Positions 57,801-64,000 of a stretch of DNA of 64,000 nucleotides are shown in pieces (the first letter of the stretch is position 1; every line of letters begins with the position of its first letter). A model generated the notes under the pieces. That model was not told the origin of the DNA. It saw only the letters and a program-made list of their open reading frames with translations, and did not search any database. This stretch comes from Clostridia bacterium (GTDB lineage Bacteria; Bacillota_A; Clostridia; Oscillospirales; CAG-272): NCBI GenBank assembly GCA_017453335.1, contig JAFTKI010000070.1, forward strand, positions 1-64,000, given 5' to 3'. Both the position numbers and the translations under genes were made by a program.

Positions 57801-59474
57801 TCACGCTTTCCCTTTGTATTCATCGATCATTTCCCGAGCGGCACTGCGCTGTGCATCGGTAATCTCAATACCGCCAAGGATCCGCGCAATCTCCTCTACC
57901 CGCTCGGAATCGGTCAGTTCCCTGACCTCTGTCTCGGCGCGTCCTGCCGCCTCTCGCTTGGAGATCAGATAGTGAGCGTCTGCCAGCGACGCTATCTGTG
58001 CAGAGTGCGTCACACACAGCACCTGCGTCTCCCTTGCGGTCCCGTAAAGCTTCATACCGATCTTGCGCGAGGTCTTTCCCGAAACGCCCGTATCCACCTC
58101 GTCAAAGATCACCGTAGCGGCTCCGTCCCGGTCGTTGAGTACCGAGCGCAGTGCCAGCATGATACGCGAAAGCTCTCCTCCCGATGCAATCTTTGTCATG
58201 GGCAAAAGCGGCTCTCCGGGGTTGGTAGCGATCATAAATTCAATCTCATCGGCACCGTTTTCCGAAAGCTCGGTCGGCACGAGGGCGATCTCAAAGCGCA
58301 CGCGCGGCATATCCAAAAATGCCAGTGCCTCGGTAACCTGCCGCGTGATCTCGTGAGAAGTCTTCTCTCGGATCGCGTGCAACACAGCAGCCAACTCCTT
58401 GGCTTGCCGATACAGATTTTTTTCTTCGGTTCGAAGCTCTTCCAGCTTTTCCTCCGAGCTGTCAAGCTCCTCAAGCCGCTCTGCGGCTCTGTCACGGAAT
58501 TCCAGAACTGCCGCAATCGTCTCTCCGTATTTCCTTTTGAGCTTAGAGATCGCGTCCAGTCTGCCCTCTATGGCATCGATCCGCGCCGTGGGATCGGCTC
58601 GGTCATCCTCGATATATCCAAGTGCCGTTTCGGCAATATCCTCTAGTTCGGAGGCCGCCGTTTCCAAGCGCTCGGCAAGCAGGTCGCTTCCCTCTACCAA
58701 TCCGTTCAGCGATTGCAACGCCTGTCTGGAACGGGTGATCAAGGAAATTGCCGATCCCTTTTCGGCACCGCGCAAGGCTCTGTAGACAAACTCTGCCTTT
58801 TGGTTGATCTCTTCGAGATTCGCCAGACGATCTCTTTCCCCGATCAATCCCTCTTCCTCGCCATCCTTCAATTTGAGTGCATCGATATCGGAAATCTGAA
58901 ACTGCAGCATTTCACGCAGGCGTATTTTTTCCGCCTCGTCACACTGCACGGAATCGATCTTTTTGCGTACGGCTTTCAGTTTTGCATATATCTCCCGATA
59001 CTCGGACAGCTCCCGTTCGGGATGTGCGTAAGTGTCCAGAAGTGCCGCGTGCGTGCTTTTCTGCAACAGCTTTTGGTTATCGGACTGTCCGTGAATACTG
59101 ACCAGCATCCGCGCGATCTGCTTTTGCATACCTTGCGTGATCACACGTCCATCCAGTCTTGTTTGCGATCTGCCGTCTGCCTGAAGCGTTTTTTGCAGCA
59201 TCAGTGTGCGGTCTTCAATCGAAAAGCCCATGTCGGAAAGTGCCTCACAAACCGCATCGGAAAGCTCCTCAAAAACCGCGCTGACCGTTGCACGCTCGGC
59301 TCCCGATCGGATGATCTCACGGGAAACACGGTTGCCAAGCAACAGATTGATGCTGTCGATGATGATCGATTTACCCGCACCCGTCTCACCCGTCAGCACC
59401 GAAAAGCCCTGTCCGAAATCCAGATCCACGCGGCGAATGACCGCGACATTCTCGATATGTAACGAACGCAGCAT
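57801..59474 (-). CDS. recN: DNA repair protein RecN
   Basis: A 557-residue SMC-like ATPase of double-strand break repair. The N-terminal Walker A is LTGETGAGKSIIIDSINLLLG, followed by QSDNQKLL; two long coiled-coil arms (about 170-360) flank a short hinge. The C-terminal ABC signature is ASGGELSRIMLAL, with Walker B ATVIFDEVDTGVSG. It is three bases after argR, in the usual Firmicutes order. Confidence 0.97.
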   Translation of the reverse strand: MLRSLHIENVAVIRRVDLDFGQGFSVLTGETGAGKSIIIDSINLLLGNRVSREIIRSGAERATVSAVFEELSDAVCEALSDMGFSIEDRTLMLQKTLQADGRSQTRLDGRVITQGMQKQIARMLVSIHGQSDNQKLLQKSTHAALLDTYAHPERELSEYREIYAKLKAVRKKIDSVQCDEAEKIRLREMLQFQISDIDALKLKDGEEEGLIGERDRLANLEEINQKAEFVYRALRGAEKGSAISLITRSRQALQSLNGLVEGSDLLAERLETAASELEDIAETALGYIEDDRADPTARIDAIEGRLDAISKLKRKYGETIAAVLEFRDRAAERLEELDSSEEKLEELRTEEKNLYRQAKELAAVLHAIREKTSHEITRQVTEALAFLDMPRVRFEIALVPTELSENGADEIEFMIATNPGEPLLPMTKIASGGELSRIMLALRSVLNDRDGAATVIFDEVDTGVSGKTSRKIGMKLYGTARETQVLCVTHSAQIASLADAHYLISKREAAGRAETEVRELTDSERVEEIARILGGIEITDAQRSAAREMIDEYKGKA

Positions 59475-59477
59475 AGC

Positions 59478-59936
59478 TTACAGATTCTTCATCAGCATGC
59501 GGATACGGTCGGCAATCACGGTAGCGCACTCTTCATCACGCGACACGATCATGATCGTATCATCTCCCGCAACACAGCCCAGCACCTGATGCATATTCAT
59601 ACCGTCGATTCCGACAGCAACCGCCTGTGCCAATCCCGAATAGGTTTTCAGAACCACGATATTGCAGGCATGATCCACACTGACGATCGAATCGATCAGC
59701 GAATTGCTGAATCCCATCGCGGGGCCGTTTTCGCTGTGCTGCTTGGGCAACACATAGCGGTAGGTTCCCTGTCCCGACATCATCTTGGCGATCTTCAGCT
59801 CGCGGATATCACGCGAGACCGTTGCCTGTGTGACCTCAAAGCCATGATCGCGCAAGCGCTCGATCAATTCATCCTGTGTATCGATCTCATATTTGGAGAT
59901 CAGCTCCAAAAGCTTCTCCTGTCTATGCTTTTTCAT
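59478..59936 (-). CDS. argR: Arginine repressor
   Basis: A 152-residue ArgR/AhrC. The N-terminal winged helix (RQEKLLELISKYEIDTQDELIERLRDHG, then TQATVSRDIRELKI) binds ARG boxes. The C-terminal hexamerisation domain has CNIVVLKTYSGLAQAVAVGID and the arginine-binding GCVAGDDTIMIVSRD. It sits in the nadK-argR-recN cluster common to Firmicutes. Confidence 0.97.
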   Translation of the reverse strand: MKKHRQEKLLELISKYEIDTQDELIERLRDHGFEVTQATVSRDIRELKIAKMMSGQGTYRYVLPKQHSENGPAMGFSNSLIDSIVSVDHACNIVVLKTYSGLAQAVAVGIDGMNMHQVLGCVAGDDTIMIVSRDEECATVIADRIRMLMKNL

Positions 59937-59952
59937 GATTCAAACTCTCCTC

Positions 59953-60831
59953 TCAAGCGCGGGAATCGCTCATTTTTTGACGTAATTTGCGGAAAAAGCC
60001 GCATTTTTTAAACCGAATCAAGCGAGTCGTCATCGGAGATTTGGTGATGCGAACCGTTTGATTGTAATAAACTTCAAAGTTCATGCGCCCGTCAACCGTC
60101 AGATACAGCTTCTTTTCGCGGGTGCAGATATTTTTGATCTCCAAAACAGAGGTGTCCGAAAAGATCAGAGGTCTTGCCCCAAAGGAGTGCGGACAGATCG
60201 GCGTAACACAAACGCAATTTGCGCGCGGATCCATGATTGCTCCTCCCGCCGACATAGAATACGCCGTGGAACCCGTTGGGGTTGCCACGATCAAGCCGTC
60301 GGCACGGTAGGTCGTAACCGATTCTCCGCTTTCATAAAGCTCCAGATCGATCATACGCGGCATGGAGCCGTTGGAGATCACCGCATCGTTGAGCGCGTGA
60401 CAGAAGGAACGAAGCTCCCCGCCGTTGCCGAAAAGCTCAACACGGATCATGGAGCGTTCCTCGATCTCATAATTCCGATCAAACAGGGCCTCCAGCCGAT
60501 CCAGCTCCTACAGCTCCAGCTCCGCCATATAGCCAAGACGCCCCAGATTGATGCCAAGGATCGGCGTTTTGCGCTGTGCCGCGCGGCGTGCCGTTTCCAG
60601 AATGGTACCGTCGCCTCCAAGCACGATCAGAATATCGGCTTCCTCATATACAGACTCGATGGGAAGATAGCGGATCGCCTCGCTCCCCTTATGCATCCGC
60701 ATGATTTTTTCGCGGTTAAAGGCTGCAATCAGAATCTCGCATTCGTGCTGTAAAAGACGGTCCGCGACCTGCATGGCGGCATTTGCCTTTTCGGAAATAT
60801 TAAAATTGGTCAACAATGCAATTTTCAGCAT
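59953..60831 (-). CDS. nadK: NAD kinase interrupted by one in-frame TAG codon
   Basis: NAD kinase makes NADP from NAD and is usually essential. The frame from ATG 60831 (MLKIALLTNFNISEKANA) runs through the GGDGTILETAR motif and GINLGRLGYMAELEL, meets TAG at 60510-60508, then continues in the same frame with ELDRLEALFDRNYEIEERSM, the NDAVISNG motif and the DGLIVATPTGSTAYSMSAGG motif to TGA at 59953. Reading through gives a protein of 292 residues, normal for the family, with every expected motif. No shift or deletion is needed. The gene is in its standard place between tlyA and argR. It is either a nonsense mutant, a sequence error, or a gene in which UAG is read as an amino acid. Confidence 0.85.
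60508..60510 (-). other. In-frame TAG within NAD kinase
   Basis: The context is GAG CTG TAG GAG CTG. The position lies in a variable helix after the GRLGYMAELE segment, where polar residues such as Glu or Gln would fit, so a missense reading should be tolerated. Confidence 0.7.
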
Positions 60832-61637
60832 TTGTTTTTCTCCTTTCGCCAATGTGAGACCGCTCCTGTCAGAACGCTGATGCGCTCGGCAGAAAGACAG
60901 CTTACACCATCGGCTTGATTGATAAAATGCACCAGAAATTCACGGTTTCCGTCACCGCCCTCAATGGGGGACGCGACCAGTCCGATCGGTGTCAGTCCGA
61001 CTCCGATCCCCGCATCCAAGACGCGCTCGATCGCCGCTCGGTGCGCCCGCTTATCCTTTACGATACCGCCCTTTCCGAGAAATGCCTTTCCCACCTCAAA
61101 CTGGGGCTTGATCAGGCAGACCGCAGATCCGTTTTGCCGAAGCAGAAGCGGAAATCGCGGGATCAGATAGGTTGCGGAAATGAACGATACGTCCATCACG
61201 ATCAGATCAACGGAAGCTCCGCCGATCTGAGAAAGAGCCAGCTCACGCGCATTTGTATGCTCCAAAGAATCCACGCGAGGGTCCGAAGCAAGCGACGGAA
61301 CAAGCTGTCCCACGCCCGAATCCACCGCCCAAACGTGCACGGCACCACCCTGCAAAAGGCAATCGGTAAAGCCGCCTGTAGAAGCACCGATGTCAAGCGC
61401 GTTCATACCTGTGGGATCGATCGAAAAGGCATCCAGAGCCGCTCTGAGCTTAAGTCCGCCTCGGCTGACGTACAGCAGATCGTTTTGAATGACAACGGTA
61501 TGCTCTCCGTCAAGCTGTTGGGAGGGTTTCGTCAGTACAACTCCGTCCACCAACACGTTTTTTTCCTCGATCAGCATTTTGGCGCGTTGACGGCTGGGGA
61601 CATATCCTTTTTCAACAAGATAAAGGTCTGCTCTCAT
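60825..61637 (-). CDS. tlyA: TlyA-family rRNA 2'-O-methyltransferase
   Basis: A 270-residue protein with an N-terminal S4 RNA-binding domain (MRADLYLVEKGYVPSRQRAKMLI) and a Rossmann methyltransferase domain (ALDIGASTGGFTDCLLQGGA for SAM binding; DLIVMDVSFIS; LIKPQFEVG). Relatives methylate ribose 2'-OH groups of 16S and 23S rRNA. It overlaps ispA by four bases and nadK by seven, all in one operon. Confidence 0.93.
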   Translation of the reverse strand: MRADLYLVEKGYVPSRQRAKMLIEEKNVLVDGVVLTKPSQQLDGEHTVVIQNDLLYVSRGGLKLRAALDAFSIDPTGMNALDIGASTGGFTDCLLQGGAVHVWAVDSGVGQLVPSLASDPRVDSLEHTNARELALSQIGGASVDLIVMDVSFISATYLIPRFPLLLRQNGSAVCLIKPQFEVGKAFLGKGGIVKDKRAHRAAIERVLDAGIGVGLTPIGLVASPIEGGDGNREFLVHFINQADGVSCLSAERISVLTGAVSHWRKEKNKC

Positions 61638-62524
61638 TTTTTACGGGTGGCAAGCCAGGTTGCCAGCGAGCAAAGCGCATCCGAATCGGGATATTTTTTC
61701 AGTGCCTGAACCGCCTCTCTCGTCAGACGGTCTGCATAAAACTGTGCCTCCTCTACGGTATAGAAGGTCATAAAGGTATTTTTTTGATGCTCGGCATCCA
61801 CTCCCACGTTTTTGCCAAGCTCCTCGGCATTGCCCGTGCAATCGAGGATATCGTCCACGATCTGGAATGCCAGACCGATATTTTCGGCATAATTCACAAC
61901 GTCCTCCATGCGAGGATCGGTAAAAGAAACCCCTGCCGCAAGCGCTCCCAGCACCGAAGCGGCACTGATCAAAGCACCCGTTTTCATAGAATGGAGCTTG
62001 AGGAGCTGATCGAGCGTCAGCGTTTTCTTCTCTCCCTCCAGATCCATCACCTGTCCCCCGATCATGCCGTAGCGTCCCGCACAGCTTGCAAGGTAAGCCG
62101 TCGCCTTTGCCGAGATCTCGGGACCTGCCGCCACGTTGGATGCGGCGATCTCAAAAGCACCCGTCAGAAGCGAATCTCCCGCCAGAAGTGCGGTCGATTC
62201 CCCGAACACCTTATGGTTGGTGGGCTTTCCGCGGCGCAGATCGTCATCGTCCATACAGGGCAGATCATCGTGGATCAGCGAATAGGTATGAATCATCTCC
62301 ACAGCACAGGCAAACGGCAACGCCGCCTCCTCGTCTCCGCCGAACAGCTTACAGAATTCCAGTGTAAGCAAAGGTCGGATCCGCTTGCCGCCCGCAAACA
62401 GGCTGTAACGCTCTGCCTCAAGCAAGGGGGCAATATCCGCATCCTCGGTGTAATAGCCGCGCATTGCCTGCTCGGTCACGGTGGCATCGCGATGCATCAA
62501 TAAAGTCAAGATATCCTCGGTCAT
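61634..62524 (-). CDS. ispA: Farnesyl/geranyl diphosphate synthase
   Basis: A 296-residue polyprenyl synthetase making short-chain prenyl diphosphates from IPP and DMAPP. The first Asp-rich motif is DDLPCMDDDDLRRGKPTNHK, the second is DDILD in FQIVDDILDCTG, and GKRIRPLLTLE is conserved. The ATG at 62524 has GGAGG eight bases before it; an upstream TTG is less likely. IspD and IspF are encoded at 21.7-22.9 kb. Confidence 0.95.
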   Translation of the reverse strand: MTEDILTLLMHRDATVTEQAMRGYYTEDADIAPLLEAERYSLFAGGKRIRPLLTLEFCKLFGGDEEAALPFACAVEMIHTYSLIHDDLPCMDDDDLRRGKPTNHKVFGESTALLAGDSLLTGAFEIAASNVAAGPEISAKATAYLASCAGRYGMIGGQVMDLEGEKKTLTLDQLLKLHSMKTGALISAASVLGALAAGVSFTDPRMEDVVNYAENIGLAFQIVDDILDCTGNAEELGKNVGVDAEHQKNTFMTFYTVEEAQFYADRLTREAVQALKKYPDSDALCSLATWLATRKK

Positions 62525-62526
62525 GA

Positions 62527-62763
62527 TCAATCCTCCGCCGAGTCAAAGTCAACCTTTGCAACACTGCCATCGGGTTGCATCTGCAGCATTTTCACGCTCT
62601 GTTCTGCCTTCTCAAGCTGTTCGTTGCAGGTGCGTATCAGCGCAACTCCTTCCGTGTACAGCTTCAAAAGCTCGTCCAACGAGCCATCTCCTCCCTCAAG
62701 CTCGGCAAGGATCTCCTCCAAACGAGCCATAGATTCTTCAAATGGAACTGTTTTTTTCGCCAT
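62527..62763 (-). CDS. xseB: Exodeoxyribonuclease VII small subunit
   Basis: A 78-residue helical subunit: FEESMARLEEILAELEGGDGSLDELLKLYTEGVALI is the family signature. It starts one base after xseA ends. Confidence 0.95.
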   Translation of the reverse strand: MAKKTVPFEESMARLEEILAELEGGDGSLDELLKLYTEGVALIRTCNEQLEKAEQSVKMLQMQPDGSVAKVDFDSAED

Positions 62764-62764
62764 A

Positions 62765-63973
62765 TCAAATTCCTTTCTCGTCCAGCACCAAGGCTTCTAC
62801 CTGTCCGTCGGCAAAGCGAACCGTCAATCGATCGCCTGCCTGCAAGGACGCGGCACGGGTTACGGTGCTTCCCTCTTTGCTGACCGCCGCATATCCGCGT
62901 GACAACACTGCAAGAGGGCTGAGTGCTTCCAGACGCGCACTCGAGCGAATCAGTTGATTTCTTTTTGTATCTAAACTTTTTTGGATCACTTGTTCAAGAC
63001 TGTTTTCCCGCTCTCCCAAACGCATACGGAAGCCGTCCAGCAACCGCTCGGGCGTCCGAAAGACCGCGGAGGATGCGATCTGCTGTAAAAAGCGTTTTTC
63101 CTGCTGTATTTTGATATCGATCAGGCGAGTCATACGTTGTTTGATTGCAAGCAACCGTAAAACCAACTCACTTTTATCGGGAACAGCAAGCTCTGCGGCG
63201 GCTGACGGTGTGGGAGCACGTCGGTCGGCAACGAAGTCGCAGATTGTAAAGTCGCTCTCATGCCCAACAGCCGAGATCACGGGAATCGGACACGCCGCGA
63301 TCGCCCGAGCCAACGCCTCATCGTTGAATGCCCAAAGATCCTCTGCAGAGCCTCCACCTCGTCCGATGATGATCACGTCGCAAAGATCGGTCATGGAGAA
63401 AAATTCGATTCCCATACGAAGCTGCGGCGGTGCCTCCGCGCCCTGTACAGCCGACGGAAACAGGATCATTTCGGCACACGGAAAGCGTCTGCCAAGCACG
63501 TTTTTGATATCGTGTACCGCCGCACCGCTCGGGGATGTGATCACGCCGATGCGCATGGGAATGGGAGGCAACGGCTTTTTTCGTGCCTCGTCAAACAGAC
63601 CTTCCGCCTCCAGACGTCTTCGAAGCTGCTCGTATTGCAGAGCCAGCGAGCCAACGCCGTCGGGCTGCATATCGTCGATATAGAGCTGATACTGTCCCGT
63701 AGCCTCGTAGACCGACACCCGTCCGTGAGCGATCACGCGCATTCCGTCCTCGGGACGGAATGCCAGGCGCGAGGCATAGCTGCGGAACATCACGGCTTTG
63801 AGCTGACCTGCAGAATCCTTGAGCGTCAGGTAGGCATGTCCCGAATTATAAAGCTTAAAATTGGAGATCTCTCCGCAAATGTAGAGATTGGAAAGCACAC
63901 GGTCGCCGTCAAGCAGCATTTTCAGATAATCATTCAACTGTGAAACGGTCAATAAAGTCTTGTTTCGCTCCAT
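62765..63973 (-). CDS. xseA: Exodeoxyribonuclease VII large subunit
   Basis: A 402-residue nuclease subunit. The N-terminal OB fold ([23 protein letters not shown] and [20 protein letters not shown]) is followed by the catalytic domain ([68 protein letters not shown]) and a coiled-coil tail. AGGAGG precedes the ATG at 63973. It is the first gene of the cluster visible in the window; 27 bp remain to the right edge. Confidence 0.96.
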   Translation of the reverse strand: MERNKTLLTVSQLNDYLKMLLDGDRVLSNLYICGEISNFKLYNSGHAYLTLKDSAGQLKAVMFRSYASRLAFRPEDGMRVIAHGRVSVYEATGQYQLYIDDMQPDGVGSLALQYEQLRRRLEAEGLFDEARKKPLPPIPMRIGVITSPSGAAVHDIKNVLGRRFPCAEMILFPSAVQGAEAPPQLRMGIEFFSMTDLCDVIIIGRGGGSAEDLWAFNDEALARAIAACPIPVISAVGHESDFTICDFVADRRAPTPSAAAELAVPDKSELVLRLLAIKQRMTRLIDIKIQQEKRFLQQIASSAVFRTPERLLDGFRMRLGERENSLEQVIQKSLDTKRNQLIRSSARLEALSPLAVLSRGYAAVSKEGSTVTRAASLQAGDRLTVRFADGQVEALVLDEKGI

Positions 63974-64000
63974 GGCTTTCCTCCTGTTTAAAAATTATGA

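Noticed and set aside
59953..60831. Frameshift or deletion as the cause of the broken NAD kinase
   Set aside because: Both parts are in one frame and adjacent residues continue the family pattern; only the TAG codon interrupts.
1..64000. Reassignment of TGA
   Set aside because: TGA ends 28 genes at the expected place, often overlapping the next start codon, so it is a normal stop here.
1..64000. CRISPR array, rRNA or tRNA genes
   Set aside because: No regularly spaced direct repeats and no conserved rRNA or tRNA sequences were seen by eye on either strand; a short tRNA could still have been missed.

Overview
The window is about 64 kb of bacterial chromosome, tightly packed with genes. It most likely comes from an anaerobic, probably gut-associated member of Clostridia (Bacillota). 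The evidence is the gene content (xseA-xseB-ispA-tlyA-nadK-argR-recN cluster, zinc-ribbon L28, DUF896, YerC/HisR-type regulator on the his operon, short HisG plus HisZ, Re-citrate synthase with aconitase and NADP-IDH) and the many canonical promoters (TTGACA-like, 17 bp, TATAAT-like). No rRNA, tRNA, CRISPR array or prophage was seen.

Layout. 1-1345: the start of an SPFH-like gene, then a 246-bp segment bounded by two inverted tyrosine-recombinase core sites, carrying a perfect consensus promoter, then the recombinase gene; this looks like a phase-variable promoter switch. 1346-5160: a CitA/CitB-type two-component system divergent from a small PQ-loop membrane protein and an SGNH-like protein, with hairpin-rich intergenic DNA. 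5163-14281: pyruvate kinase, a stand-alone adenylation enzyme with a transglutaminase-like lipoprotein, TadA, a CPBP protease, Lnt, an RluA-type synthase and Upp. 14446-23784 (plus strand): MtaB with a degenerate PurL-like protein, L28, TsaE/TsaB, a GIY-YIG protein, RpiB, IspD, IspF and Rpe. 23868-29608: a small membrane protein, then the 2-oxoglutarate operon with its own GntR regulator. 29712-36569: phosphodiesterase, an ECF sigma factor with a long C-terminal extension, a MITE-like repeat, topoisomerase III, a P-loop protein and Pgi. 36672-41006: a D,D-carboxypeptidase and a galM-galE-nucleotidyltransferase operon. 41170-49065: a full ten-gene histidine operon headed by a TrpR-like regulator. 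49180-54515: a large secreted repeat protein and a sugar-phosphate pair (SorE-like dehydrogenase, PfkB kinase). 54735-63973: YebC, ArgS, YbaK-type deacylase, RecN, ArgR, NAD kinase, TlyA, IspA, XseB and XseA.

Two signals stand out. First, the invertible promoter at 105-350, which in this orientation points away from the SPFH-like gene. Second, the TAG codon: of 62 genes whose stop I could read, 33 end in TAA, 28 in TGA and one in TAG. That one (D,D-carboxypeptidase) continues in frame for nine codons to a TAA and would restore the family's amphipathic C-terminal helix. The only gene broken in the window, NAD kinase, is broken by one in-frame TAG with both flanks intact. UAG readthrough, suppression or reassignment is a testable explanation; independent mutations or sequence errors are the alternative.
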